The notes under the pieces are model-generated. The model worked only from the letters and a program-made list of their open reading frames with translations, ran no database searches and was not told where the DNA came from. The position numbers and the translations under genes are program-made. DNA of 64,000 nt from Arthrobacter antioxidans. GTDB taxonomy: Bacteria; Actinomycetota; Actinomycetes; Actinomycetales; Micrococcaceae. The DNA lies in assembly GCF_023100725.1 (NCBI RefSeq), contig NZ_CP095501.1, forward strand, positions 2,852,001-2,916,000, written 5' to 3'. Of the stretch, positions 41,343 through 50,024 are shown piece after piece. How positions within the stretch are numbered: the stretch's first letter is position 1; the number at the start of each line of letters is the position of its first letter.

Positions 41343-42694
41343 GCACCGGCGCGACCCTCGTCATCGTGGGCGGCGGGGGCTTCCGCGTGCCGCTGGTGTA
41401 CCGGGCGCTGTCCCAGGCACCGTTCGCGGGACTCGTGTCCCGCGTCGTCCTGGTGGACAGCCTGCCGGACCGCGCCCACGCCATCGCCCGGGTGCTCGGG
41501 GCGCTGCCGTCGGGGGCGGCGCCCGCGCCGCCGGTCCGCGTGGCGGCCCGGCTGGAGGACGCGCTGCCGGGCGCCGACCTCGTGTTCGCCGCCGTGCGCA
41601 GCGGCGGGGCGGACGGGCGCGTCCTCGACGAGCGCGTCGCCCTGGCCTCCGGGCTGCTCGGCCAGGAGACCGTGGGAGCCGGCGGCATCTCCTACGCACT
41701 CCGGTCCATCCCCGACATGATGCGCGTGGCCACGCTCATGCGCGACCTCTCCCCCGACGCCTGGCTGATCAACTTCACCAATCCGGCGGGCATGGTGACC
41801 GAGGCGCTCTCGGCGGTGCTGGGCCATCGGGTGATCGGCATCTGCGACTCGGCGTCGGGCCTCGTCACCCGGGCGGCCCGCGCCGCGGGCGTGGACCTGC
41901 GCGGGTCCCTGGCCGGCGTGGACTACGTGGGTCTCAACCACCTGGGCTGGCTGCGCCGGCTCGACGACGGCGGCGCGGACCGGCTCCCCGGGCTGCTCGC
42001 CGACGCCCCGCGCCTGGCGAGCTTCGAGGAGGGCCGGCTCTTCGGTCCGGACCTCCCCCGGGTCCTCGGCGCACTGCCCAACGAGTACCTCTTCTACTAC
42101 TACTTCCATCGCGAGGCCCTGCGCTCCATCGGCGCCGCGGACAGGACGCGCGGCGAGACGCTCCGGGACCAGCAGGCGGATCTCTTCCCCCGACTCGTCG
42201 CGGCCGGGGACCCGCTCGCGGTCTGGGAAGCCGCCCGGCGCGAGCGGGAGTCCGGCTATCTGGCCGAGGCCCGGACGGCGGAGGAGGAGCGCGACGAGGC
42301 GGACCTCGCGGGAGGCGGCTACGAGCGCGTGGCCCTGCAGGTCATGCGCTCGCTGCTCACCGGACACCGGGCGGAGCTGATCCTCAACGTCCGCAACGGT
42401 GCGACCGTCGGCGCGCTGCCCGCGGACGCCGTCGTCGAGGTGCCGTCCGTGGTGGACGCCGACGGCGCGCGCCCGCTGCCGGCGGCCCCGCTGTCACCCC
42501 ACCAGCTGGGGCTCATGGCGGCGGTGAAGGCCGTCGAGCAGGACACCGTCCGCGCCGCCGTCCACCGGGATCGCGATGCCGCCCTGCGGGCCTTCGCGGG
42601 GCATCCCCTCGTGGACTCCTTCCACGCCGCCACCCGCGTGCTCGCGGGTTACGAGGAGGCGTTCCCCGAGCTGAAGGCGTCCTGGTCGGACTGA
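41339..42694 (+). CDS. GH4 family glycosidase (6-phospho-beta-glucosidase type)
   Basis: A 451-residue NAD- and Mn-dependent glycosidase. The nucleotide loop is LVIVGGGGFRVPLVYRAL; LINFTNPAGMVTEAL and GICDSASGL (the Cys metal ligand) follow, and VDYVGLNHLGWLRRL holds the His ligand of the 6-phospho-beta-glucosidase branch. GH4 enzymes cleave phosphorylated disaccharides made by a PTS or a kinase, using an oxidation-elimination mechanism. No sugar-specific PTS permease is adjacent, though a PfkB kinase is. The 3' end overlaps the convergent aldolase gene by 46 bp. Confidence 0.92.
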   Translation: MSTGATLVIVGGGGFRVPLVYRALSQAPFAGLVSRVVLVDSLPDRAHAIARVLGALPSGAAPAPPVRVAARLEDALPGADLVFAAVRSGGADGRVLDERVALASGLLGQETVGAGGISYALRSIPDMMRVATLMRDLSPDAWLINFTNPAGMVTEALSAVLGHRVIGICDSASGLVTRAARAAGVDLRGSLAGVDYVGLNHLGWLRRLDDGGADRLPGLLADAPRLASFEEGRLFGPDLPRVLGALPNEYLFYYYFHREALRSIGAADRTRGETLRDQQADLFPRLVAAGDPLAVWEAARRERESGYLAEARTAEEERDEADLAGGGYERVALQVMRSLLTGHRAELILNVRNGATVGALPADAVVEVPSVVDADGARPLPAAPLSPHQLGLMAAVKAVEQDTVRAAVHRDRDAALRAFAGHPLVDSFHAATRVLAGYEEAFPELKASWSD

Positions 42695-43449
42695 TCCGGC
42701 CGACCGGTCCGCGCCTGCGTACGCAGGGCCTGGACGCCCAGGGCGAGCAGGCCCGTGTCCGTCGCCGCGGCGATCCAGTCGAAGCCGGCCGCCGCCAGCA
42801 GCGCCGCCCGCCCGGAGGAGCCCGCGTACGCGCCGGCCCGGATCCCGGCCTGCCTGCAGGTGCGGGCGATCCGGCGGAGCGGTGCATCGTCCTCCGGGGA
42901 GGACAGGAGTTCGTCGACGTCCAGCCCGAGGGCGAGCGAGAGGTCGAACGGCCCGACGAAGATCATGTCCACGCCGGGGACGGCGGCGATCGCCTCGACG
43001 GCCTCGAGCGCGGCCATGGTCTCGATCATGACGGCGCAGAGCGGCACGGCGTGGGGTGCGTCGTCGGACCCCGGGCCGTGGACGGCACGGCTGCCCGGCA
43101 GGGGCCCCCAGCTGCGGGCGCCCCGTGGCGGGTAGTGGCTGGCCGCCACGGCGGCCTCGGCGTCGGCGACGCCGTTGACGAGCGGGACGACGACGCCGTC
43201 CGCTCCGGCGTCCAGCGCGCGGCCGATCAGTGCGGCGTCGTTGGCCGCGACCCGGACGAGCATGGGGGCGGTGTCCGCCGCCCGGCGCCCGAGGGCGTCC
43301 CTGACCGACCGGTCGTCGAAGTGCCCGTGCTGGAGGTCGAGGGCCACCCACCCCACGCCCGACCGCGCCAGTTCGGTGGTCAGGCGGGGCTCCCCGAGCG
43401 TCGCCCAGACGCCGAGGAGTGGATCGTGGACGGCTGATTCGTTGGTCAT
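42649..43449 (-). CDS. HpcH/HpaI family aldolase
   Basis: A 266-residue class II aldolase of the HpcH/HpaI/citrate-lyase-beta group. Key segments: VALDLQHGHFDDRSV with the catalytic His, MLVRVAANDAALI with the substrate Arg, DGVVVPLVNGVADAE, and the metal-binding Glu and Asp in AVMIETMAALEAV and IFVGPFDLSLALG. It cleaves 2-keto-3-deoxy or 4-hydroxy-2-oxo acids to pyruvate and an aldehyde. Substrate unknown; sugar-acid degradation is plausible. Confidence 0.9.
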   Translation of the reverse strand: MTNESAVHDPLLGVWATLGEPRLTTELARSGVGWVALDLQHGHFDDRSVRDALGRRAADTAPMLVRVAANDAALIGRALDAGADGVVVPLVNGVADAEAAVAASHYPPRGARSWGPLPGSRAVHGPGSDDAPHAVPLCAVMIETMAALEAVEAIAAVPGVDMIFVGPFDLSLALGLDVDELLSSPEDDAPLRRIARTCRQAGIRAGAYAGSSGRAALLAAAGFDWIAAATDTGLLALGVQALRTQARTGRPDQSDQDAFSSGNASS

Positions 43450-43481
43450 CGCCCCATTGTGTCCCGGCGTCCGCCCTGCCC

Positions 43482-43991
43482 CTACAGGAAGCGGTGCATG
43501 ATGTGGAGGCCCGTCGGTCCGGCCGTGGGATGGAGGAAGGCGCCCGGGACGGTGCCGACGATCGCGAAGCCCAGCGAGACCCAGAGGGCGACGGCCCGTT
43601 CGTTCGTCTGGACGACGGCGTTGAACTGCATCGCCGTGTAGCCCGCCGCCCGCGCCTCCCCGAGTACGTGACCGGCCAGGGCCCGGCCCACACCCCGCCC
43701 GCCGGCGTCGGCCGCGACCAGGAAGGAGGCGTTCGCGACGTGGGCGCCGTTCCCACCCCGGTTGGCGTGGAGTTGGGCGGTGCCGACCACCCGGTCGGAG
43801 TCACCGTCCACCGCGACGAAGACCGTGAGCGTCCGATCGGCCCCGGAGGGCCCCGGCAGCCACTCGCGCCGCCCCGCCGCCTCGTCCATCGAAGGGACCC
43901 AGCAGTACGTCTCCCCGGCCCTGGCCACCGGTCGCAGGATGTCCCAGATGGCTGGCCAGTCCTCCGGGACGGCCATCCGGAACTGCAGCAT
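43482..43991 (-). CDS. GNAT family N-acetyltransferase
   Basis: A 169-residue acetyltransferase from ATG 43991, sharing one base with the stop of the upstream aldo/keto reductase (TGATG). The acetyl-CoA loop is DAGGRGVGRALAGHVL, followed by MQFNAVVQTNERAVALWVSLGF. The latter resembles phosphinothricin-type or N-terminal acetyltransferases. Substrate unknown. Confidence 0.9.
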   Translation of the reverse strand: MLQFRMAVPEDWPAIWDILRPVARAGETYCWVPSMDEAAGRREWLPGPSGADRTLTVFVAVDGDSDRVVGTAQLHANRGGNGAHVANASFLVAADAGGRGVGRALAGHVLGEARAAGYTAMQFNAVVQTNERAVALWVSLGFAIVGTVPGAFLHPTAGPTGLHIMHRFL

Positions 43992-45037
43992 CAGGCCTTG
44001 AGGGCGTTGGCCCAGAGGTTGATGTCGGACTCGACGGCGTACTCGTCGATGGCGTGAAGCTCCTCGGCCGTGAAGTCCAGGCGCTCGACCGCGGCGAGGC
44101 TGTCCTCGAGCTGGCGGACGCTGGAGGCCCCGATCAGCGCCGACGTCACCGGGGTGCCCTTGGACTGGTCCCGCAGGATCCAGGCGATCGCCAGCTGCGC
44201 CAGCGACTGCCCACGACCCTCCGCGATGCGGTTCAGGCCCCGGATCCGGTCCAGGTTCTCCGCACTGAGCTGGCCCTGGTCCAGCGACTTCCCCGCCGCG
44301 GCCCGCGAGTCCTCGGGCACCCCGTCCAGGTACCGGCTGGTCAGCAGGCCCTGCGCCAGCGGGGAGAACGCGATCGAGCCCGCCCCGACCTGCTCCAGGG
44401 CCTCGAACAGATTCGGCGTCCCGTTCTCCGTCCACCGGTTCAGCATCGAATACGAGGGCTGGTGGATCAGCAGCGGCGTCCCCAGATCCCGCAGGATCGC
44501 CGCGGCCTCCAGGGTCCGCTCCGGCGAGTACGAGGAGATCCCCGCATACAGGGCCCGTCCCGAGCGCACCGCCGTGTCCAGCGCCCCCATCGTCTCCTCC
44601 AGCGGGGTGTCCGGATCGGGGCGGTGACTGTAGAAGATGTCCACGTACTCCAGGCCCATCCGTTCCAGCGACTGGTCCAGGCTCGCCAGCAGATACTTCC
44701 GCGACCCGAAATTGCCGTAGGGGCCCGGCCACATGTCGTAGCCGGCCTTCGTGGAGATCACGAGCTCGTCCCGGAACGGCCGGAAATCATCCTTCAGGTG
44801 CCGGCCGAAGTTCGTCTCCGCGCTCCCGTACGGCGGGCCGTAGTTGTTCGCCAGGTCGAAATGGGTCACGCCGAGGTCGAACGCCCGCCGCAGGATGTCC
44901 CGCTGCGTCCCGAACGCCTTGTCGTCCCCGAAGTTGTGCCACAACCCCAGGGACACCGCGGGCAGCTGCAGCCCGCTCACCCCCACCCGGCGGTACGGCA
45001 TCGATTCATAGCGGCTCTCGGCAGGGTGATAGGTCAT
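43991..45037 (-). CDS. Aldo/keto reductase (YghZ-like)
   Basis: A 348-residue NADPH-dependent oxidoreductase. The tetrad is visible: Asp in HFDLANNYGPPYGSAE, Tyr in the same segment, Lys in VISTKAGYDM and His in FYSHRPDPDTPLEE. The long DDFRPFRDELVISTKAGYD region and MWPGPYGNFGSRKYLLASL are typical of the YghZ/L-glyceraldehyde-3-phosphate reductase branch. It may detoxify methylglyoxal or reduce sugar-derived aldehydes. It is followed by the acetyltransferase. Confidence 0.94.
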   Translation of the reverse strand: MTYHPAESRYESMPYRRVGVSGLQLPAVSLGLWHNFGDDKAFGTQRDILRRAFDLGVTHFDLANNYGPPYGSAETNFGRHLKDDFRPFRDELVISTKAGYDMWPGPYGNFGSRKYLLASLDQSLERMGLEYVDIFYSHRPDPDTPLEETMGALDTAVRSGRALYAGISSYSPERTLEAAAILRDLGTPLLIHQPSYSMLNRWTENGTPNLFEALEQVGAGSIAFSPLAQGLLTSRYLDGVPEDSRAAAGKSLDQGQLSAENLDRIRGLNRIAEGRGQSLAQLAIAWILRDQSKGTPVTSALIGASSVRQLEDSLAAVERLDFTAEELHAIDEYAVESDINLWANALKA

Positions 45038-45142
45038 TGCCTCATCCTAGGTGAGTCCTCCCGCACGGCGCAGGAGCACGTGGTGTCGCCGGCCACCCGG
45101 CGGCCGGGATTCCCGGCGCCCCACGGTCGCTGCGGACTACGG

Positions 45143-45910
45143 CTAGGCGACGGCGCTGATCGTCGGAGCAGATCCGATGCGCACCTGCGGGAGTTCCTCG
45201 AAGGCCGGCTTCGCGAACCAGTAGCCCTGGAACAGGCGGATGCCCCTTTCCTTCAGGAACACGAACTCCGCTTCGGTCTCGATCCCCTCTGCGAGCACCG
45301 TGATGCCGAGGTCCTCGGCGATGCCCACGATGCCGGCGACGACGGCCTGGCGGGCCAGGCTGCTGTCGATCCCCCGGACGAGCAGCATGTCGATCTTGAT
45401 CAGATCGGGCTGGAACTCGACCAGGAGCCCCAGTCCTGCATGGCCGGCACCGAAATCGTCGATGGCGGTGGTGAAACCGTGCTTGCGGTACTCGGTGATG
45501 ATGTTCGTGAGGTGGGCGGTGTCCGCGACCTCCTCGTTCTCCGTGAACTCGAACATGATCGACGACGTCGGGAAACTGCATCGCCTGGCCGCGAGCAGTG
45601 TCGCACGGAGGCAGGCGGCCGGTTCGTAGACCGCATTGGGCATGAAGTTGATCGACAGCTTCACCTCTTCGTCCGCCGGGAACAGGCGTGACGCCAGCTC
45701 GATCGCCTTGATGCGACAGTCCTGGTCGAAGCGGTACTTCTGCTCGGGCGAGATCCTCGACAGGACCTCGAAAGCACCCTCGCCCGCCAGGCCTCTCACC
45801 AGCGCCTCGTAGCCCCAGACGCGATCGTCGACGGCGTCGTAGATCGGCTGGAAGGCCATGCTGAATTCGAAGTCGAGCTTCGATGATGTCGTGCAGCCGT
45901 TGCAGGCCAT
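45143..45910 (-). CDS. EAL domain c-di-GMP phosphodiesterase
   Basis: A 255-residue stand-alone EAL protein. Catalytic elements are present: VWGYEALVRG, the Asn in LSINFMPNAVYEP, the Glu in MFEFTENEEV, AIDDFGAGHAGL with two metal Asp, Lys in LIKIDMLLVRGID, and Glu in VLAEGIETEAEF. It should hydrolyse c-di-GMP. No sensor or membrane domain is fused. It is close to a GGDEF cyclase (46916) and a GAF-ANTAR protein, making a signalling cluster. The short N-terminus begins MACNGCTTSSKLDFEFSMAF, which suggests possible metal binding or redox sensing by the cysteines. Confidence 0.92.
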   Translation of the reverse strand: MACNGCTTSSKLDFEFSMAFQPIYDAVDDRVWGYEALVRGLAGEGAFEVLSRISPEQKYRFDQDCRIKAIELASRLFPADEEVKLSINFMPNAVYEPAACLRATLLAARRCSFPTSSIMFEFTENEEVADTAHLTNIITEYRKHGFTTAIDDFGAGHAGLGLLVEFQPDLIKIDMLLVRGIDSSLARQAVVAGIVGIAEDLGITVLAEGIETEAEFVFLKERGIRLFQGYWFAKPAFEELPQVRIGSAPTISAVA

Positions 45911-45985
45911 GCGGACTCCCCCTCACTGGTCCCGTCCACCCTAGGACACACACGGCCCGAAGCGGATCTGCCACGCGACAGGCCG

Positions 45986-46024
45986 TTTCCGCACGCCGTA
46001 CCGGGCGGAAAGGGTGTGCGGAAA
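45986..46024 (-). terminator. Possible terminator after the GAF-ANTAR gene
   Basis: TTTCCGCAC (45986-45994) and GTGCGGAAA (46016-46024) form a perfect 9-bp stem with a 21-nt loop, 22 nt after the stop at 46046. The large loop makes it uncertain. Confidence 0.4.
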
Positions 46025-46045
46025 GGGAGTAGGGGGAACGAACTG

Positions 46046-46804
46046 CTACTGAGCGTTCTTCCTGCTGGGGAGGTCGCCGCTGCTGATGAGGTGATCGGCG
46101 ACGCTCCAGAGCTTCAGGTGCGTGCGCTGGCTGGCCATGGACAGCACGATGAACGCCTGCTCACCGGTGATCTTGTGGCGTTCCATCAGGATGCCCTTGG
46201 CCTGGCCGATCACGTCCCGGGAGTCCACCGCCTCATGGAGCTGCCGGGTCTTCTCGGCTTCGGCGAACGCCACCGCCGCATGGGAGGCGACCAGCAGGCC
46301 CACGTTCTCCGACTCGTCCGTGAACGCGTCCGCCTCGTACGAGTACAGATTCAGGGCGCCGAGGTCATCGCCCTGCACCCACAGCTGGATGGACAGCATC
46401 CCCCGGGCGCCGGCCTCCGTGGCGCGCCGGGCGAACAGCGGCCACCGCTGCTCGTGCGCCATGTCCGAGACCCGCACCGTCCGGTGCTCGTACGCCGCCT
46501 CCAGGCACGGACCCTGGCCGGTCTCCACCTGCAGCGCGTCGATCCGCGCGGGCAGGTCCCCGGACGGGGCACGGGACCCGACGTCCCTGCGTCCCAGGAC
46601 GACACTGACGGAACCCTCGTCGACCCCCGGGATCAGGTCGATGGCCGCGTGCACGAACCCGCTCAGGATCGCGTCCGAGTCCGGTTCCTGCTGCAGCACC
46701 CTGGCGAGCTCCGCCAGTTCCGTGGCGAGATCACGCACCCGCTCACCGCCGCCGTGATGGGACGACGGCATGCCCCGGTCCACCATGGAATCCTCGCTCA
46801 TCAT
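46046..46804 (-). CDS. GAF and ANTAR domain protein
   Basis: A 252-residue cytoplasmic regulator from ATG 46804, behind AAAGG. A GAF sensor domain fills residues about 30-170 (ETGQGPCLEAAYEHRTVRVSD is the usual core). The ANTAR RNA-binding domain lies at about 180-240: VDSRDVIGQAKGILMERHKI, then SMASQRTHLKLWSVADHLI. ANTAR proteins prevent transcription termination by binding paired-hexaloop RNA. The target is not seen. Neighbouring EAL and GGDEF genes suggest shared signalling. Confidence 0.93.
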   Translation of the reverse strand: MMSEDSMVDRGMPSSHHGGGERVRDLATELAELARVLQQEPDSDAILSGFVHAAIDLIPGVDEGSVSVVLGRRDVGSRAPSGDLPARIDALQVETGQGPCLEAAYEHRTVRVSDMAHEQRWPLFARRATEAGARGMLSIQLWVQGDDLGALNLYSYEADAFTDESENVGLLVASHAAVAFAEAEKTRQLHEAVDSRDVIGQAKGILMERHKITGEQAFIVLSMASQRTHLKLWSVADHLISSGDLPSRKNAQ

Positions 46805-46915
46805 TGACACCTTTCTGGCAGTGGGACCACGACCGGCACGGGCAGCGCTGTGCTCACTGTAGTGCTCGTGCCAGCGCACCGACACCCGGGCGTGATCGTC
46901 CGCCGGAGGCCCGGT

Positions 46916-48118
46916 TCAGACCCTGACGTTGTCGTCGGGAGATTCCGGGGAGGTCCCGTGCCGCCGGTCCGCCGAGCCGACGGCCTGGACGGATCTGTCC
47001 CGCCCCCCGGCCTTCGCCGTGTACAGCGCCCGATCGGCCGCGGCGATCGCCGCCTCGAGGTCGTAGCCGGATGCTTCGATCGAGGAGATGCCGTAGCTCA
47101 CCGTCGGCATCACGAAGCCACCCGGCGTGGGTTGCACGCGCAGCGCCAGACTCACGTCGCGGGTGATGTCCTCGGTCCTGGAGACCGAGGCGCCGGGCAG
47201 CAGGAAGATGAACTCCTCGCCTCCGTAACGTCCCACGAGGTCCGTGATCCGGACCGTCTCCGAACACGCCTGCGCGAACGCCTTCAGCACACTGTCACCC
47301 GCGGCATGGCCGTGGGTGTCGTTGATCGCCTTGAAGAAGTCGAGGTCGGCGAGGATGAGCGCCCCCGGCCGTTCCGTCCGCGCCAGCCGGTCCACGTGCA
47401 GGTGCGCGAGGTCGAGGAAGCCGGCGCGGTTGAGCAGTCCGGTCAGGGCATCCCGGTCGGCGCGCGTCCGCAGGTCGGCCGCGATCTGCTCGGCGCTGAG
47501 CGCGGCCGCGCTGAAGGACACGATGACGAGAAGGACCAGGGTGACCAGCGCCGTGATGCTCGAATCGAAGAAGGTGGTGAACACGTAGCCGTCCGAGCCT
47601 CCCACGACGAACGCGATGCACCGGGCCAGGTAGAGCACCGCGACGGCCCCGGAGGCGACCGCGAGCGGCGCCTGCACCCTGCTGTAGCTGCTGGGCAGGT
47701 GCCACAGCTCCCACGAGGCGAGTCCGATCGTCAGGGCCATCATGCCGAGGAACACCGCTCCGCCGGACCACGAGTTCGTCGCCGGGCTGTCGACCACCGA
47801 GGCCAGCAGCGTCAGCAGCGGCGCCGCCGCGAGTTGCAGCCGGCGGGGTCTGCCGGTCCGCAGGGTCCGCGCCCCGGCCCACACGCTGACCGTTCCCATG
47901 ACCGACAGGGTGTTGGCCGCGGGGTTGGCCCAGACCTGGTGGTGGGTGCCGTCGAGCAGGTGGATGGAGGACCCGATGCAGAAGAACAGGATCGCTGCAC
48001 ACCACCACGCACTGTAGGCGGAGCGGGTCTGGCGGAACGCCACGGTGTAGAACAGCACCAGCAGGGTGATCGCGACGGCGCCGAAGGCAACCCGCAGTGT
48101 GGTGATGTCCAGGGTCAT
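46916..48118 (-). CDS. Membrane diguanylate cyclase (GGDEF)
   Basis: A 400-residue protein from ATG 48118 behind AGGAAC. The N-terminal half (residues about 5-210) has some seven membrane helices, probably a sensory array. The C-terminal GGDEF domain opens with RDALTGLLNRAGFLDLAHLH, has ILADLDFFKAINDTHGHAAG and the active site RYGGEEFIFLL, a functional GGEEF variant. It makes c-di-GMP from two GTP. Together with the EAL gene two genes away it could set a local c-di-GMP balance. The input signal is unknown. Confidence 0.93.
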   Translation of the reverse strand: MTLDITTLRVAFGAVAITLLVLFYTVAFRQTRSAYSAWWCAAILFFCIGSSIHLLDGTHHQVWANPAANTLSVMGTVSVWAGARTLRTGRPRRLQLAAAPLLTLLASVVDSPATNSWSGGAVFLGMMALTIGLASWELWHLPSSYSRVQAPLAVASGAVAVLYLARCIAFVVGGSDGYVFTTFFDSSITALVTLVLLVIVSFSAAALSAEQIAADLRTRADRDALTGLLNRAGFLDLAHLHVDRLARTERPGALILADLDFFKAINDTHGHAAGDSVLKAFAQACSETVRITDLVGRYGGEEFIFLLPGASVSRTEDITRDVSLALRVQPTPGGFVMPTVSYGISSIEASGYDLEAAIAAADRALYTAKAGGRDRSVQAVGSADRRHGTSPESPDDNVRV

Positions 48119-48278
48119 GGTGTTCCTGCCGCCTCGTTCTTCCCGGTCCCGTCTCCGGACGCTCAGGGGGTTCGCCTCCCGGGTGGAAGAATCTCCAGCC
48201 AGTATGCCGGAGTCCACCGACCCTTCGGCCGGTGGACCCCCACTCCTGTCGAAACCCTTGCAGAGTCCTGATCCAGGC

Positions 48279-50024
48279 TCAGCCCAGGTCGACGACCAGG
48301 GAGGCGTGGGCCGGCAGCTGTACGGTGTCGGCCAGCAGCCCGACGCCGTCGACCGTGGACAGCAGGACCTCCGCGGTGCTGCCGCCCACCGGGACGGTCA
48401 CCAGCGTGTCGCTCAGGTTGAGCATGACGGCGGTGCTGCCCCGGCGCAGGACGATCCAGCGGCTGTCCTCGTCGTAGTCCACGGAGATGCTGCCGAAGTC
48501 GGGGTCGCGCAGTTCCGGTCGTGACCGGCGCAGGCGGATGAGCTCACGATAGGTGGACAGCAGTTCGGCGTGGTGTCCCTGCCCCGCTTCCGTCCAGTCC
48601 AGCTTGGCCGAGGCGAAGGTCGCCGGGTCCTGCGGGTTGGGGACGTCCTCCGGGCGCCAGCCCATGCGCTCGAACTCCCTGAGCCGCCCTTCCGCGGTGG
48701 CCTTGCCGAGCTCCGGCTCCGGGTGGGAGGTGAAGAACGGCCACGGCGTCGACGCCCCGTACTCCTCGCCCATGAACAGCATCGGCGTGAACGGGCCGAG
48801 GATGTTCAGCACGGCGGCCTGGGCGAGCTGCGCCGGGTTCAGCGTGGCGCTGATGCGGTCGCCGGCGGCCCTGTTGCCGATCTGGTCGTGGTTCTGGGTC
48901 GCGACCACGAGCTGCAGGGGGCTGACCCCGGCCGGATCGATCTCGCGGCCGTGGTGACGTTCCCTGAAGGACGAATAGGTCCCGTTGTGGAAGAAGCCCT
49001 TTTCGAGGACCTTGGCGAGCGCGCCCACCGAGTCGAAGTCGAGATAGTAGCCCTCGGTCTCCCGCGTCAGGTTGACGTGCACCGCGTGGTGGAAGTCGTC
49101 GCTCCACTGCCCGGCGAGGCCGTAGCCGCCGACGTCGCGGGCCTGGATCAGGCGCGGATCGTTGAGGTCCGATTCGGCGATGAGGAACAGGGGCTTGCCG
49201 AGCTCCGCCGCGCACTCGTCCGTGCGGGCCGCGAACTCCTCGAGGATGTGCACCGCGCGCTCGTCGTGGAGCGCATGCACTGCATCGAGGCGCAGTCCGT
49301 CCACGTGGTAGTCCCTGAACCACATGAGCAGGTTCTCGACGACGTAGTTCCGGACCTCGTCCGACTGCGGGCCGTCGAGGTTCAGGGAGTCGCCCCACGA
49401 GGTGGACTGGCCCTCGGTGAGGTAGGGGCCGAAGAGCCCGAGGTAGTTGCCGCTGGGGCCGAGGTGGTTGTGGACGACGTCCTGGATGACGCCCAGTCCC
49501 AGCTGGTGTGCGGCGTCGACGAAGCGCTGGTAGGCGGCGGGCCCGCCGTACGTCTCCTGCACCGCATACCAGAGGACGCCGTCGTAGCCCCAGTTGTGCG
49601 TGCCGTTGAACGCGTTGACGGGCAGCAGTTCCACGTACTGGACGCCGAGGTCCACCAGGTGGCCGAGCTTGCCGATGGCGGCGTCGAGGGTTCCCTCGGG
49701 GGTGAACGTGCCGAGGTGCATCTCGTAGATGACGCCGCCGTTCATCCCCGGGGACCGCCACGATCCGTCCTGCCACTGGTGCGCTGCGGCGTCGAACGTC
49801 CGCGAGAGTCCGTGCACGCCGTCGGGCTGGCGCCGCGACCGGGGGTCGGGCACGGGCGTCTCGGAGCCGTCGACGAGGTAGCCGTAGGACACGTCCCCGG
49901 TGGCCGTCGCCTCCGGGGCATGCCACCAGCCGCCTCCACCCTGCGTCATCGGGTAGCGGGCGCCGTCTGCGACGAGGGTGAGGGACGCGGCGCGGGGCGC
50001 CCAGACCTCGAATGGCGAACTCAT
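48279..50024 (-). CDS. treZ: Malto-oligosyltrehalose trehalohydrolase
   Basis: A 581-residue GH13 enzyme releasing trehalose from maltooligosyl trehalose. A CBM48-like domain opens the protein ([20 protein letters not shown]). Barrel motifs: [24 protein letters not shown] with nucleophile Asp, [14 protein letters not shown] with acid/base Glu, and [12 protein letters not shown]. Its ATG overlaps the treY stop by 4 nt. Final step of the TreYZ pathway from glycogen or starch-like glucans. Confidence 0.96.
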   Translation of the reverse strand: MSSPFEVWAPRAASLTLVADGARYPMTQGGGGWWHAPEATATGDVSYGYLVDGSETPVPDPRSRRQPDGVHGLSRTFDAAAHQWQDGSWRSPGMNGGVIYEMHLGTFTPEGTLDAAIGKLGHLVDLGVQYVELLPVNAFNGTHNWGYDGVLWYAVQETYGGPAAYQRFVDAAHQLGLGVIQDVVHNHLGPSGNYLGLFGPYLTEGQSTSWGDSLNLDGPQSDEVRNYVVENLLMWFRDYHVDGLRLDAVHALHDERAVHILEEFAARTDECAAELGKPLFLIAESDLNDPRLIQARDVGGYGLAGQWSDDFHHAVHVNLTRETEGYYLDFDSVGALAKVLEKGFFHNGTYSSFRERHHGREIDPAGVSPLQLVVATQNHDQIGNRAAGDRISATLNPAQLAQAAVLNILGPFTPMLFMGEEYGASTPWPFFTSHPEPELGKATAEGRLREFERMGWRPEDVPNPQDPATFASAKLDWTEAGQGHHAELLSTYRELIRLRRSRPELRDPDFGSISVDYDEDSRWIVLRRGSTAVMLNLSDTLVTVPVGGSTAEVLLSTVDGVGLLADTVQLPAHASLVVDLG

